From NCBI RefSeq assembly GCF_015732185.1, contig NZ_WIQM01000014.1:62001-126000 (forward strand): DNA of 64,000 nt, read 5' to 3'. Numbering within the stretch: the stretch's first letter is position 1; each line of letters starts with the position of its first letter. The notes under the pieces were generated by a model. It did no database searches and was not told the DNA's origin. It was given only the letters and a program-made list of their open reading frames with translations. Shown in pieces: positions 55,095-64,000 of the stretch. The DNA is from Pectinatus haikarae. GTDB taxonomy: Bacteria > Bacillota > Negativicutes > Selenomonadales > Selenomonadaceae. A program made the translations under genes and the position numbers.

Positions 55095-55331
55095 TTATTT
55101 GTTCTGGTCTATATAGGTTACAACATCCTGAACGTTTTTGATTTTTTCAGCAGCTTCATCTGGAATTTCAATACCAAATTCTTCTTCAAAAGCCATGATC
55201 AATTCAACAATATCAAGTGAATCAGCCCCTAAATCATCAATGAAAGTGGAGTCAATATTAACATCGTCTGCTTCAACACCTAACTGTTCTACAACAATAT
55301 CTCTAACTTTTTCAAATGTCGACATATGTTG
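55095..55331 (-). CDS. acpP: Acyl carrier protein
   Basis: The product is 78 aa or so, acidic. The 4'-phosphopantetheine Ser is in the motif [20 protein letters not shown]. It carries acyl intermediates for the adjacent Fab enzymes. AGGAGGTG lies 8 nt before ATG 55331; the longer frame is not used. Confidence 0.97.
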   Translation of the reverse strand, partial: QHMSTFEKVRDIVVEQLGVEADDVNIDSTFIDDLGADSLDIVELIMAFEEEFGIEIPDEAAEKIKNVQDVVTYIDQNK

Positions 55332-55370
55332 CTCACCTCCTCCCATAAAGTCAACTTATCTAATTTAATA

Positions 55371-56114
55371 TCACATCACCATGCCGCCATCAACGTTTAT
55401 AACCTGACCTGTTATGTAAGCAGCTCTATCAGAAACTAAAAACAGCACAGTGTTTGCTACATCTTCCGGACTTCCCATTTTACCTAAAGGGATATCACTT
55501 AATATATTTTCTTTTGCTTTATCTGAAATTACTGATGTCATATCAGTAGAAATAAATCCCGGTGCCACAGCATTAACTGTTATGCCGCGTGCAGCCAGTT
55601 CACGGGCAAGAGATTTAGTAAAACCGATCACACCTGCCTTTGCGGCTGCATAATTGGCCTGTCCTATATTTCCTGTCATCCCGACAACAGATGCCATATT
55701 TATTATTCTTCCGGCACGTTTCTTCATCATGAGTTTGGCAACTATCTTTGTACAGTTAAAAACGCCTGTCAAATTTGTATTTATAACAGCATCCCAATCC
55801 TGTTTTTTCATTCTGGCCAGTAAAGTATCACGTGTGATCCCCGCATTATTGACCAAAATATCAAGTGTGCCATATTCAGCAATTACCGCATCAATCATTT
55901 TTCCAGCAGCTTCCTCATCGGAAACATCAGCCTTTACAATAATGGCTTTACCGCCGTTACCAATAATTTCTGCTTTTACTGCTTCCGCAGCTTTGGTATT
56001 GCCTGCGTAGTTAACAGCAACCAGCGCTCCGTTTGCTGCAAGAGATAATGCTATTGAGCGGCCTATACCTCGTGAAGCGCCCGTAACCAAAGCTACCTTG
56101 CCTTCTAAAAGCAT
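55371..56114 (-). CDS. fabG: 3-oxoacyl-ACP reductase FabG
   Basis: The product is 247 aa, a classical SDR: NADP loop [18 protein letters not shown], active Tyr and Lys in [10 protein letters not shown], and C-terminal [15 protein letters not shown]. It reduces 3-ketoacyl-ACP. AGGAGG lies 9 nt before ATG 56114. It abuts fabD with 1 nt between them. Confidence 0.96.
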   Translation of the reverse strand: MLLEGKVALVTGASRGIGRSIALSLAANGALVAVNYAGNTKAAEAVKAEIIGNGGKAIIVKADVSDEEAAGKMIDAVIAEYGTLDILVNNAGITRDTLLARMKKQDWDAVINTNLTGVFNCTKIVAKLMMKKRAGRIINMASVVGMTGNIGQANYAAAKAGVIGFTKSLARELAARGITVNAVAPGFISTDMTSVISDKAKENILSDIPLGKMGSPEDVANTVLFLVSDRAAYITGQVINVDGGMVM

Positions 56115-56115
56115 T

Positions 56116-57057
56116 TTAGCGAACCTCCTGCAAATAATCAAGCGTTTTTTGTAAAGAAGCTATATTTTCTACATTGAGAGATGTCAACATTTTATCAATA
56201 CGTTTATTGAATCCGCATAAAACTTTTCCCGGCCCGGCTTCCAAATATACGTCCGCACCGTATTTTTTCATCGTTTCTATACAATCTTCCCATTTTACAG
56301 GGCTTGCTGCCTGTTTGACAAGACTCTTCTTAATGTCCTCAGCCTTTACAATCGACGCGCCGGTAACATTAGCCGTAACAGGTATATGCGCATCGTGTAT
56401 CGCTATCTTATCAAGCTCTGCCGCAAGTTTTTCTGCTGCCGGCTGCATGAGGTCACTGTGGAAAGGCGCGCTTACCGGTAAAAGTACGCATTTTTTAGCC
56501 CCGGCCTCTTTAAGTTTTACCACGGCAGCATTCACTCCCTCGGTAGTACCCGCAACGACAACCTGTCCCGGGCAGTTAAAGTTCACTGCCTGAACCAAGG
56601 CCGTTTTGCTTATCTGCCCGCAGATTTCAACAATGATGTTTCTGTCAAGACCAATTACAGCAGCCATGCTGCCTTCACCGACAGGAACAGCCTCCTGCAT
56701 AAAACTGCCGCGTCTGTTTACCAAATAAACAGCATCGGCAAAGTTTAATGCCCCGGCAGTGACAAGAGCAGAATATTCACCCAAACTATGTCCGCCGACT
56801 ATGTCCGGTTCTATTCCATGTTCCTGCAAAATAGCGGCAGCAATAGCACTCACTGTCAAAATAGCCGGTTGTGTATTAGCTGTAAGACGCAGTTTTTCTT
56901 CCGGTCCGTTAAAACACATATCCATTATGGAATAGCCCAACGCATCATCCGCTTCTTTGAACATCTTCTTTGCAAGATCATAGTGTTCAAATAAATCTTT
57001 TCCCATACCTACTGATTGAGAACCCTGTCCTGGAAAAACAAATGCAAGTTTATTCAT
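56116..57057 (-). CDS. fabD: Malonyl-CoA:ACP transacylase FabD
   Basis: The product is 313 aa. [19 protein letters not shown], active Ser in [16 protein letters not shown], and the later His in [13 protein letters not shown] are typical. It loads malonate on ACP. A 187-nt gap separates it from fabK; only a loose TATAAT without a good -35 was seen there. Confidence 0.96.
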   Translation of the reverse strand: MNKLAFVFPGQGSQSVGMGKDLFEHYDLAKKMFKEADDALGYSIMDMCFNGPEEKLRLTANTQPAILTVSAIAAAILQEHGIEPDIVGGHSLGEYSALVTAGALNFADAVYLVNRRGSFMQEAVPVGEGSMAAVIGLDRNIIVEICGQISKTALVQAVNFNCPGQVVVAGTTEGVNAAVVKLKEAGAKKCVLLPVSAPFHSDLMQPAAEKLAAELDKIAIHDAHIPVTANVTGASIVKAEDIKKSLVKQAASPVKWEDCIETMKKYGADVYLEAGPGKVLCGFNKRIDKMLTSLNVENIASLQKTLDYLQEVR

Positions 57058-57244
57058 AAAGAACTATGTCCTTTCATTATCTTACTAAAATAATTATAAT
57101 GCATAACAATTATCCGGTGACCAATTAGCTTATTCATGTGTTCTTTGCATATGATAAAAGAATATATGAATAGCGATCAAATCAGCGGTTATAGTTTTCT
57201 ATGATTCTGAAAAGAAAACACCTATGCTATTAGGGAATACATCC

Positions 57245-58192
57245 TTATTTACAGCTGTTTTCAACTCTGTTAAATTCATTATCCATATGTGAAACTATAT
57301 CTATAATAATTTGTCTGACCGGTTTTATCTCATTCAGCATACCGCTTATCTGTCCGATCATAACAGACCCATTTTCTACATCGCCCTTGTGCGTGGCCAA
57401 ATTAAGTTTCCCCGCACCGAGTTTTTCAAGTTCGTCAGGAGCAGCTCCCGATTTTTCCAGTTCTTCAAATTTCCTTGTCAGCTTGTTTGACAGGACGCGT
57501 ACAGGATGCCCTGTAGCTCTTCCCGTTACTACAGTGGATCGATCTCTGGCTTTAAGTACTAATTTTTTATAATTTTCATGGGCGATACATTCGTCCGATA
57601 AAACAAATCTTGTTCCCATTTGAACTCCTGAAGCACCAAGAGAAAAAGCTGCCAAGACACCTCTGGCATCTCCTATTCCACCGGCCGCAATGACCGGAAC
57701 ATCAACCGCATCAACTATCTGCGGTACAAGTGACATAGTGGTTATTTCCCCTATATGACCGCCGCTTTCAAGCCCTTCCGCTATAACTGCATCCACACCA
57801 GTTCTCACCAGCCTCTTTGCCAAAGCTACCGAGGCAACAACAGGTATGACCTTGCTTCCTATTTCCTTCAACGCAGGTATATATTCTCCTGGGTTCCCCG
57901 CTCCGGTCGTTATCACAGGAATTTTTTCCTCTAAGACTACCTGCATGACTTCTTTCACGAATGGAGACATCAGCATAATATTAACACCAAAAGGTTTCTG
58001 CGTCCATTTCTTAGCTTTTTGAATCTCTGCCCGCAGCATATCCGGAGGCATATGCCCGGCTCCTATAATGCCAAGCCCGCCGGCATTGGAAACAGCTGCT
58101 GCCAGCTCGGCTGTACCGATCCATGCCATACCACCTTGAAATATCGGATATTGTATATTGAGCAATTTGCATAATCTATTTTTTTCAAACAT
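57245..58192 (-). CDS. fabK: Enoyl-ACP reductase II FabK
   Basis: The product is 315 aa, a TIM-barrel FMN enzyme: YPIFQGGMAWIGTAELAAAV, AEGLESGGHIGE, VIAAGGIGDARGVLAAFSLG, GVQMGTRFVLSDE. Length and motifs fit FabK, the flavin-type enoyl reductase resistant to triclosan. It lies between fabH and fabD, as in other Firmicutes. No fabI is in the window. Confidence 0.93.
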   Translation of the reverse strand: MFEKNRLCKLLNIQYPIFQGGMAWIGTAELAAAVSNAGGLGIIGAGHMPPDMLRAEIQKAKKWTQKPFGVNIMLMSPFVKEVMQVVLEEKIPVITTGAGNPGEYIPALKEIGSKVIPVVASVALAKRLVRTGVDAVIAEGLESGGHIGEITTMSLVPQIVDAVDVPVIAAGGIGDARGVLAAFSLGASGVQMGTRFVLSDECIAHENYKKLVLKARDRSTVVTGRATGHPVRVLSNKLTRKFEELEKSGAAPDELEKLGAGKLNLATHKGDVENGSVMIGQISGMLNEIKPVRQIIIDIVSHMDNEFNRVENSCK

Positions 58193-58193
58193 A

Positions 58194-59195
58194 CTATTCC
58201 TCCTTAGCCCATTTCATGATGCATGACGCCCATGTAAGCCCTGCACCAAATCCGGAAAAAGCTAATATATCGCCCTTTTTAAAAGTCTTATTATGAGCTG
58301 CCTCGGCCAGTGCTATAGGAATAGATGCCGCAGAAGTATTTCCATATTTACCTATATTTACAATGACCTTATCCATGGATAGCTGCAAACGTTTGGCCCC
58401 TGTCTGGATAATGCGGATATTGGCCTGATGCGGAATAAGCCAGTCAATATTCTCTTTTTGCAGGTTCGCTCTTTCCAATGAATTTAAAACGGTTTCTCCC
58501 ATAATTTTCACGGAAAAACGGAAAACTTCCTTGCCATTCATATGAAGATAGTGCAGTCTGTCTTTTACCGTAGCTGCCGATGCCGGATGAAGACTGCCGC
58601 CGCCCGGAATGTCAAGGCTGTCGCCGCCGCTGCCGTCAGCGCCCAGATCAAAGGAAAGCATACCATAACCATCATCAACTCGCCCGTAGACTGCGGCTCC
58701 GGCTCCGTCACCAAAAATAACACATGTATTTCTATCCTGCCAATCAATGAATCTGGACAGTGTTTCAGCTCCTATGACCAAAATCTTTTTGTATACGCCT
58801 GACTGAATAAATTGAGCTGCAACAGACGAAGCGTATATAAAGCCTGAGCAGGCTGCCGTCAGGTCAAATGCACCTGCGTGACTGGCCCCAAGCATATCTT
58901 GCAATACACAAGCAGTAGAAGGTATTATCCTGTCCGAAGATATTGTTGCTACTATTATCAAATCCAATTCGTCAGGTTCGACACCTGCATCCTTCAATGC
59001 CATCTGCGCTGCCTTGAAGGCTATGTTCGAAGTGGCTGTTCCTTCAGATGCTATACGGCGTTCATGTATGCCTGTCCGCCCTACTATCCAATCATCATTG
59101 GTATTGACCATTTTTTCAAGGTCAAAATTCGTCAGCTTATCCTCCGGCAGACAAAAGCCCGTGCCGAGTATACCGGCGCTATTTTTCCCTGTCAT
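58194..59195 (-). CDS. fabH: 3-oxoacyl-ACP synthase III FabH
   Basis: The product is 333 aa. The catalytic triad is in DLTAACSGFIYAS (Cys), IPHQANIRI (His) and GKYGNTSAASIPIAL (Asn). It starts fatty acid synthesis by condensing acyl-CoA with malonyl-ACP. The start overlaps the plsX end by 17 nt; one nt separates it from fabK, so plsX-fabH-fabK are tightly coupled. Confidence 0.96.
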   Translation of the reverse strand: MTGKNSAGILGTGFCLPEDKLTNFDLEKMVNTNDDWIVGRTGIHERRIASEGTATSNIAFKAAQMALKDAGVEPDELDLIIVATISSDRIIPSTACVLQDMLGASHAGAFDLTAACSGFIYASSVAAQFIQSGVYKKILVIGAETLSRFIDWQDRNTCVIFGDGAGAAVYGRVDDGYGMLSFDLGADGSGGDSLDIPGGGSLHPASAATVKDRLHYLHMNGKEVFRFSVKIMGETVLNSLERANLQKENIDWLIPHQANIRIIQTGAKRLQLSMDKVIVNIGKYGNTSAASIPIALAEAAHNKTFKKGDILAFSGFGAGLTWASCIMKWAKEE

Positions 59196-60204
59196 CAGCC
59201 AGCATCTCCTCTTTCTTTATATTTTCCCTTATGCGGCTTACTACATCCTGTTTAACATATTCACAAGCCACACCGATGGCACTTTTTATTGCCTTTGCAT
59301 TGGAGCTTCCATGTGCTATTATATAGCATCCGTCAATACCAAGCAAAGGTGCACCTCCATATTCGGCATAATCTATCTGCTGCGCAAACTTTTTCAATGT
59401 GGGGGACAGAAGCAAAGCACCTATCTTTGCCAACAGACCGCCCTTCAATATAGCTTCCTTCATTAATTTAAGCAGCGTTTTTGCCAGACCTTCAGCAAAT
59501 TTCAAAACTATATTTCCCACAAAACCATCGCAGACAACCACATCAAAAGCTCCGTTTGTAATATCACGGCCCTCAGCATTGCCCTTGAAACTAATGGTAT
59601 GCATTTTTTCCAAAAGCGGATATGTACTGAGAACTTGCTCATTTCCCTTAGTGGATTCTTCTCCGATATTCAAAAGACCTACACGCGGTTTTTCCACGCC
59701 GAAAACACATTCGGAGTAGATTGACCCCATAAGAGCACTTTGGACAAGATGCTTCGGCTTACTGTCCACATTAGCACCTGAATCCATAAGAAGCGTAACA
59801 CCGTGCCCTGTGGGAATAGGTGTAGCTATCGTAGGCCTGTCAATTCCTGTGATACGTCCCAATATAAAAAGTGCTGAAGTGACAGCAGCACCTGTACTTC
59901 CTGCGGAAATAACAGCATCGCACTCTCCGCTTTTTGCAAGCTGTGCCGCTATCACCAAAGAAGAATTTTTCTTTTTTCGTACAGCAGCAACAGGATGTTC
60001 ACCCATTTCTATAACCTCAGCAGCATGATGAATAGAAATGCACAGTCGATTCCAGTCAGGTGTTTTATCTAATTCTTTCTTTATTTTCTCTTGATCTCCG
60101 ACAAGCACTATTTCACAGTCAAAGTTTCGGGCAGCATCAATCGCGCCAGCGACTATCTGTTCAGGGGCGTAATCTCCTCCCATTGCATCCAGCGCTATTC
60201 TCAT
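59179..60204 (-). CDS. plsX: Phosphate acyltransferase PlsX
   Basis: The product is 341 aa. MRIALDAMGGDYAPEQIVAG, ISAGSTGAAVTSALFILGRI and APLLGIDGCYIIAHGSSNAK are family signatures. It makes acyl-phosphate from acyl-ACP for phospholipid synthesis. It is the first gene of the fab operon, with a strong promoter and palindromic operator 40-90 nt upstream. Confidence 0.96.
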   Translation of the reverse strand: MRIALDAMGGDYAPEQIVAGAIDAARNFDCEIVLVGDQEKIKKELDKTPDWNRLCISIHHAAEVIEMGEHPVAAVRKKKNSSLVIAAQLAKSGECDAVISAGSTGAAVTSALFILGRITGIDRPTIATPIPTGHGVTLLMDSGANVDSKPKHLVQSALMGSIYSECVFGVEKPRVGLLNIGEESTKGNEQVLSTYPLLEKMHTISFKGNAEGRDITNGAFDVVVCDGFVGNIVLKFAEGLAKTLLKLMKEAILKGGLLAKIGALLLSPTLKKFAQQIDYAEYGGAPLLGIDGCYIIAHGSSNAKAIKSAIGVACEYVKQDVVSRIRENIKKEEMLADDREK

Positions 60205-60242
60205 ATTCAGCCTCCCTGTTTGTTGCTTGCTAAAGTATAGTG

Positions 60243-60261
60243 AACGATTGAATCATTCGTT
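60243..60261 (-). promoter_or_regulatory. Palindromic operator at the fab operon start site
   Basis: AACGATTGA-A-TCATTCGTT: 9-bp arms with one mismatch. It lies just downstream of the -10, over the predicted transcription start. Size and shape fit a TetR-type repressor of fatty acid genes (compare the B. subtilis FadR box TGAATGA...TCATTCA). It does not match the FapR box. The regulator is not in the window. Confidence 0.55.
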
Positions 60262-60266
60262 TTGTT

Positions 60267-60295
60267 ATTATACTGGCTTTAAATTAAAATATCAA
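60267..60295 (-). promoter_or_regulatory. Sigma-A promoter of the plsX-fab operon
   Basis: TTGATA-N17-TATAAT on the minus strand, about 63 nt before the plsX ATG. The 60205-60553 gap otherwise holds two terminator-like hairpins and no gene that I can support. Confidence 0.8.
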
Positions 60296-60333
60296 GTAAA
60301 AGCTTAAAAATGCCAGCAATATTTATTAATAAA

Positions 60334-60363
60334 ATGCAGCTGTATTACATAATTCAGCTGCAT
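60334..60363 (-). terminator. Hairpin upstream of the fab promoter
   Basis: ATGCAGCTG pairs with CAGCTGCAT (9 bp, 12-nt loop); on the minus strand TTTTATTAATAAATATT follows. It isolates the fab operon from upstream transcripts. Confidence 0.65.
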
Positions 60364-60510
60364 CTGAAACACCAGATCATCATCCATAAACAGAATAGTT
60401 TTCTTTAAGTAAATTGGAAATCGTATATTAATATAAAAAATAGATAATTCCACATATATTGCCAATTGCTTAAAAACAAAGGTTTTGTATACTGTCCAGA
60501 TAAAAATAAT

Positions 60511-60542
60511 GAGCAAGATATAGACAACATTATACCTTGCTC
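60511..60542 (-). terminator. rpmF terminator
   Basis: GAGCAAG pairs with CTTGCTC, extended by TATA/TATA, 12 nt after rpmF; the minus strand continues ATTATTTTTATC. Confidence 0.7.
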
Positions 60543-60553
60543 GATAGAAATTA

Positions 60554-60730
60554 TTATTCCGCAGAAATTACTTCCTTGCCATCATAATAACCACATTCAG
60601 GACAAACATGATGCGGCATTTTAGGCTCATGGCACTGCGGGCATGATACAAAGCCCGGAGCTTCCAACTTCCAATTAGCACGGCGCTTATCACGGCGGGC
60701 TTTAGACATTTTACGCTTTGGTACTGCCAT
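60554..60730 (-). CDS. rpmF: 50S ribosomal protein L32
   Basis: The product is 58 aa: [20 protein letters not shown], then a zinc ribbon CPQC...CPEC. The four Cys mark the zinc-binding form. AGGAGG lies 8 nt before ATG 60730. It follows yceD by 33 nt, a linkage found in most bacteria. Confidence 0.97.
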   Translation of the reverse strand: MAVPKRKMSKARRDKRRANWKLEAPGFVSCPQCHEPKMPHHVCPECGYYDGKEVISAE

Positions 60731-60763
60731 CAAAAACACCTCCTTAAAAGATCCAATACTAAA

Positions 60764-61264
60764 CTAATTCTTTTCCAGCAGCTTTTTCAATACTGCCAAA
60801 CGTACATCAACCACTGTACGGTCACAGCTGCACTCACTTTTATTGAGATTTACACCACATTGAGGACACAACCCCTTACAATCAGGTTTGCAGACATTGC
60901 TTATCGGTTGCCCGGCAATAACAACATCACGCACCAAATCAGCGATATCTATAGAATCGCCGCTGAATAAGTTCGCGTCCTGCAAAGCAGAAACATCTTC
61001 CTTATAAATTTCATCAAAAGCATGAACCTGATCTTCCGCAACTTCTTCCAGACAATGATCGCAAACAAAGCACCTATGACAATCTATCCTGCCTTCAAAG
61101 TGATACCCCACACCTGTATTTTCAGCTGTGCCTCTCACTTTTATTGTGCCATCAATATGATAATCGTCAGCAGGAAAATCAAATTCGCCGGCGGGTATAT
61201 CAAAAACAAATTCGTATCTCCCACCACTAGCATTGTTTACATCGGATAACTTTATTTTCATCAT
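60764..61264 (-). CDS. yceD: YceD/DUF177 family protein
   Basis: The product is 166 aa. The conserved C-terminal motif CKGLCPQCGVNLNKSECSC and a central Cys-rich HRCFVCDHCLEE pair mark DUF177. The family is linked to rpmF and has a suggested role in rRNA/ribosome formation. A perfect consensus promoter lies 20-50 nt upstream. ATG 61261 is an equally possible start. Confidence 0.92.
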   Translation of the reverse strand: MMKIKLSDVNNASGGRYEFVFDIPAGEFDFPADDYHIDGTIKVRGTAENTGVGYHFEGRIDCHRCFVCDHCLEEVAEDQVHAFDEIYKEDVSALQDANLFSGDSIDIADLVRDVVIAGQPISNVCKPDCKGLCPQCGVNLNKSECSCDRTVVDVRLAVLKKLLEKN

Positions 61265-61283
61265 AAGATAACAACCTCAACTT

Positions 61284-61312
61284 ATTATAGCGGGCACTAT
61301 ATATTTTGTCAA
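61284..61312 (-). promoter_or_regulatory. Consensus sigma-A promoter of yceD-rpmF
   Basis: TTGACA-N17-TATAAT on the minus strand, exact consensus in both hexamers. Confidence 0.9.
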
Positions 61313-61329
61313 ATCAGTTTCAATTTTTT

Positions 61330-61357
61330 TTGCAAAACTCATTTTTCATCATATAAT
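61330..61357 (+). promoter_or_regulatory. Promoter of tmcAL
   Basis: TTGCAA-N16-TATAAT, about 33 nt before the ATG; divergent from the yceD promoter. Confidence 0.65.
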
Positions 61358-61390
61358 ATATACATTAAAAGCATTTGAAAGGATACCAAT

Positions 61391-62650
61391 ATGAAAGTAT
61401 TTGCCATAATTGCTGAATTCAATCCGTTTCACAACGGACATAAATACCTCATTGAGACAATAAAAAATAATTACAATGATGCTTTCTGCATCGCTTTGAT
61501 GAGCGGCAGTTTCACGCAGCGCGGTGATACTGCTATTTTTGATAAATGGCAGAGAGCCTCCCTGTCCGTACTCGGCGGCGCCGATCTTGTTCTTGAACTG
61601 CCGGCCGCCTTTGCCGTCAGAAGTGCCGAAGGATTTGCACAAGGGGCAGTATCACTGCTCTGTCGTCTCGGCTGCATTGACATGCTTTGCTTCGGCAGTG
61701 AAACCGCTGACATAAATGCCTTAAAGAAAGCCGCACATCTTCTCAATCATCAATTGGATGGTAAAAAACTGCGCGAAAGCTTGAGGAGTGGTATGACATA
61801 TGCTGCAGCAGTGGAAAAAGCAATTGAAGAATACATACCGCAGATAAATTTTTCTCTAAAAGCGCCCAATACGATACTGGCCATAGAATACCTAAAAGCC
61901 ATGGAAAAAGAACAAGCCAATTTTTCTGCTATAGCGATAAAGAGAAAAAAAGCCAATCATGGAAGCAGCGTTTTCACCGGTTCTTTTTCAAGCGCTTCTT
62001 CTATAAGAAAAATTCTTAAAAGCGACAGTACATCATTACAAAAAATACAGTGCGCCATCCCTGACAGCTGTTATTTTTATATGCAAAGCATATTAAAAAA
62101 TACCGACAACATTTCTTTTACAGAAAATCTGGCGCGCAGTATGATGGCAAAGATCCGTACGTCCTCTGCTGACAGGCTCAGACAATTCAGCGGCATTGGC
62201 AGCGGTCTTGAATATAGAATACTCAAGGCAGCCTGCACCGCCGACAGCATTGACGCTATGCTCAGTATGATGAAAAGCAAACACCTGCATTACAGCAGAC
62301 TGCAGCGCAGTCTGCTGCATATTTTGATGGATCTGGATAAAGCTTCTTTAACTGACTTTGACATATTTGGTGCAGCCTATGCACGCGTACTGGCATTTAA
62401 TGCAAATGGAAGAAAAATATTAAAAAAAATAAAAACAGATTCTTCCATCCCTCCCATCTTAAAAACGACCAAATTCTTTTCACAAAGACAATTTTGGCAG
62501 AATTCAGATGACAAACTGCAGAGCCTGCTGCATTACGATATACTCGCTACAGACCTGCACGCTCTTTCCTTCAATAAAGTAGCACCGGCCGGAAAAGATT
62601 TTTATCTATCCCCTGTCTATATAGATACCGATAATGTAAGTCCGCTATAA
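61391..62650 (+). CDS. tmcAL: tRNA(Met) cytidine acetate ligase TmcAL
   Basis: The product is 419 aa. The nucleotidyltransferase start AIIAEFNPFHNGHKYLIE (HxGH-type HNGH), MSGSFTQRGDTAIFDKWQRA and GSSSASSIRK-like SFSSASSIRKIL segments match TmcAL (YlbM). It uses ATP and acetate to make ac4C34 in elongator tRNA(Met). AAAGGA lies 7 nt before the ATG. Confidence 0.93.
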   Translation: MKVFAIIAEFNPFHNGHKYLIETIKNNYNDAFCIALMSGSFTQRGDTAIFDKWQRASLSVLGGADLVLELPAAFAVRSAEGFAQGAVSLLCRLGCIDMLCFGSETADINALKKAAHLLNHQLDGKKLRESLRSGMTYAAAVEKAIEEYIPQINFSLKAPNTILAIEYLKAMEKEQANFSAIAIKRKKANHGSSVFTGSFSSASSIRKILKSDSTSLQKIQCAIPDSCYFYMQSILKNTDNISFTENLARSMMAKIRTSSADRLRQFSGIGSGLEYRILKAACTADSIDAMLSMMKSKHLHYSRLQRSLLHILMDLDKASLTDFDIFGAAYARVLAFNANGRKILKKIKTDSSIPPILKTTKFFSQRQFWQNSDDKLQSLLHYDILATDLHALSFNKVAPAGKDFYLSPVYIDTDNVSPL

Positions 62651-62682
62651 GTCAAGCATTACATCTATAATCATCGGTAATC

Positions 62683-63006
62683 TTATTCGAAATCACTTTC
62701 TTCAATTTTTTCATAGACTTCTACAGCAGAGGTAAACTCTTCATCAGTAGGTGTTAGATATTCATCCTCACCGATTTTGTTTTTTACGACCTTGGCAATA
62801 GTGGTATCATTCTCATGAAAAACTTCTTCGCTGCCATCTGAATCATCTTCATCTGTATTAAAAAAACTTAAGACAGCATATTGAGTTCCCTTCGCCATAA
62901 ACTTCATTTCTTCATAAAAATAGTGGATATTGCCATCTTCGTCTGTCATTTCAATAATATTATCATCATTGAATTCTGCTTCTGTCTCTTTAAATTTATC
63001 GTTCAT
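62683..63006 (-). CDS. DUF1292 family protein
   Basis: The product is 107 aa and very acidic. IIEMTDEDGNIHYFYEEMKF, then GTQYAVLSFFN, is the DUF1292 (YrzB-like) core; a longer acidic C-terminal half ends EVYEKIEESDFE. Function unknown; it is common in Firmicutes. It lies 12 nt after the beta-CASP gene, on the same strand, so the two may be co-transcribed. Confidence 0.85.
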   Translation of the reverse strand: MNDKFKETEAEFNDDNIIEMTDEDGNIHYFYEEMKFMAKGTQYAVLSFFNTDEDDSDGSEEVFHENDTTIAKVVKNKIGEDEYLTPTDEEFTSAVEVYEKIEESDFE

Positions 63007-63018
63007 TTTTTTCTCCTT

Positions 63019-64000
63019 TTAATTTATACCAAAATCTTTAAACATGCGCTTTACATATCGCCAGCCTTTTTCCGCCTGCCGTATTGCACTCTCCATAATT
63101 TGAGGATTTCTGACGACTGCCGAAAGCAGCTTTTTGCGCCAACGTCGATAATCTGCATCAAGCAGCTGCAAAAATTCTTCCATTTCTTTTTCGACAGCCA
63201 CTTGCGGTATATCTGCGGGAATTATTTTGCAGCCAGTCTCATTTATATCTGCGGTATCAGCATAAAAAGGTGCATATACATTGCATTCATATGCCGTTTT
63301 TATTTTATTCTCCAGAGACTTTATTGCCATTGATTCACCATGCACCAAAAATACCTGCCTTGGTCCTTTCAAATTGATATGCTCCATCCATTCAAGTATC
63401 TGATTGCAATCTCCATGCGCGGAAAATCCATCCAATTGCGCAATTCTAGCCCGTACAGCAATGTCTTCTCCCAATATTTTTACTCTTTTAACTCCGTCTG
63501 TGAGGCGTCGTCCTAATGATCCTTCAGCCTGGTAGCCAACAAAAAGCACTGTCGATTCCGGACGCCAGAGATTATGCTTTAAATGATGAAGTATTCTTCC
63601 TGCATCGCACATACCGCTGGCCGAAATAATTATAGCAGAACCTTCACTGCTGTTCAAAACCTTCGATTCTTCAGCAGTCCTGCACATCTTGATCTGCGGC
63701 ATCGCGGGAAGCTTCCCATTTTGCTGCAGCATAGCGATCGTTTCATCATCAAACAGCTTCATGTTTTCCGCAAAAACCTTTGTCGCCGCTATAGCAAGGG
63801 GACTGTCTATAATGATCGGCACATCATCAATGCGGTGCATTTTCCACAGACGATACAGATAATAAAGCAGCGTCTGTGTGCGCCCGACAGCAAATGCCGG
63901 AATAATAAGATTTCCGCCACGATCCATTGTATCATTAATTATTTCTGCAAGCGCAGTTTCCTTGTCATATATCTGATGGACTCTGTCACCATACGTTGAT
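63019..64000 (-). CDS. Beta-CASP metallo-beta-lactamase ribonuclease-like protein (5' end beyond window)
   Basis: The frame is open to the window edge, beginning STYGDRVHQIYDKETALAEI, so the N-terminal half of the metallo-beta-lactamase domain is missing here. Visible are the (E)STYGDR motif, the beta-CASP insert (IIPAFAVGRTQTLLYYLYRL, IIISASGMCDAGRILHHL), QLDGFSAHGD and FLVHGE. These fit the CPSF/YSH1-like RNA-processing hydrolases. RNA substrate is unknown. The last 60 residues are a basic helical tail. Confidence 0.88.
   Translation of the reverse strand, partial: STYGDRVHQIYDKETALAEIINDTMDRGGNLIIPAFAVGRTQTLLYYLYRLWKMHRIDDVPIIIDSPLAIAATKVFAENMKLFDDETIAMLQQNGKLPAMPQIKMCRTAEESKVLNSSEGSAIIISASGMCDAGRILHHLKHNLWRPESTVLFVGYQAEGSLGRRLTDGVKRVKILGEDIAVRARIAQLDGFSAHGDCNQILEWMEHINLKGPRQVFLVHGESMAIKSLENKIKTAYECNVYAPFYADTADINETGCKIIPADIPQVAVEKEMEEFLQLLDADYRRWRKKLLSAVVRNPQIMESAIRQAEKGWRYVKRMFKDFGIN

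Noticed and set aside
57058-57244. Internal promoter between fabK and fabD
   Set aside because: A TATAAT is present, but no acceptable -35 or TG extension is at the right distance.
60304-60516. 70-codon minus-strand frame between rpmF and plsX
   Set aside because: It spans two terminator-like hairpins, lacks a ribosome site, and its composition reflects A+T-rich intergenic DNA.

Overview
The window looks like a chromosomal segment of a motile, anaerobic, low-GC Firmicutes. The best guess is a member of the Negativicutes (Selenomonadales). The reasons are: a flagellar late-gene cluster in the Bacillus-type order comF-yvyF-flgM-flgN-flgK-flgL-yviE-fliW-csrA-flaG-fliD-fliS-fliT-hag; A-rich consensus sigma-A promoters and strong Shine-Dalgarno sites; FabK-type fatty acid synthesis; and a rubredoxin-free flavodiiron protein. 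The genus cannot be fixed from the sequence alone. No tRNA, rRNA or CRISPR array was seen.

Layout. 1-16 kb, all minus strand: an A+T-rich glycosyltransferase island directly downstream of flagellin. It holds a GT2-methyltransferase fusion (cut by the window edge), a TPR protein, a TPR-GT41 (O-GlcNAc-transferase-like) enzyme, a second protein carrying two complete GT41 modules, one single and two tandem GT2-TPR proteins, and the decayed remnant of another GT2 module. An IS6-like element with a clean 8-bp target duplication has inserted near its distal end. 16-28 kb, minus: the flagellin, cap, hook-junction, chaperone, anti-sigma (FlgM) and CsrA/FliW genes, with recognisable sigma-28 promoters and a CsrA-type hairpin in the flagellin leader. 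28-33.5 kb, minus: comF, recD2, an ABC-F protein and an LCP cell-wall ligase. 33.7-37.3 kb, plus: a Cof phosphatase, a secreted SGNH hydrolase and a flavodiiron protein.

37.4-47.5 kb is a phosphate regulon: pstSCA reads left; phoP-ppx-ppk, pstB-phoU and phoR read right. Two Pho boxes with 11-bp periodicity lie at the pstS/phoP divergence and before pstB. 47.5-52 kb: a hypoxanthine-DNA glycosylase, clpB with an unusual palindromic operator, a small His-rich secreted protein and a FlxA-like protein with its own sigma-28-like promoter. 52-61.3 kb, minus: yceD-rpmF, then plsX-fabH-fabK-fabD-fabG-acpP-(second FabK-like)-fabF-rnc, with a palindromic operator at the plsX promoter. 61.4-64 kb: tmcAL, a DUF1292 gene and a beta-CASP ribonuclease cut by the window edge.

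The most distinctive system is the multi-module glycosyltransferase island beside flagellin. The inference is that it glycosylates flagellin; TPR-GT41 flagellin glycosyltransferases such as Caulobacter FlmG set the precedent. The tandem fusions of GT41 and of GT2 modules are unusual.
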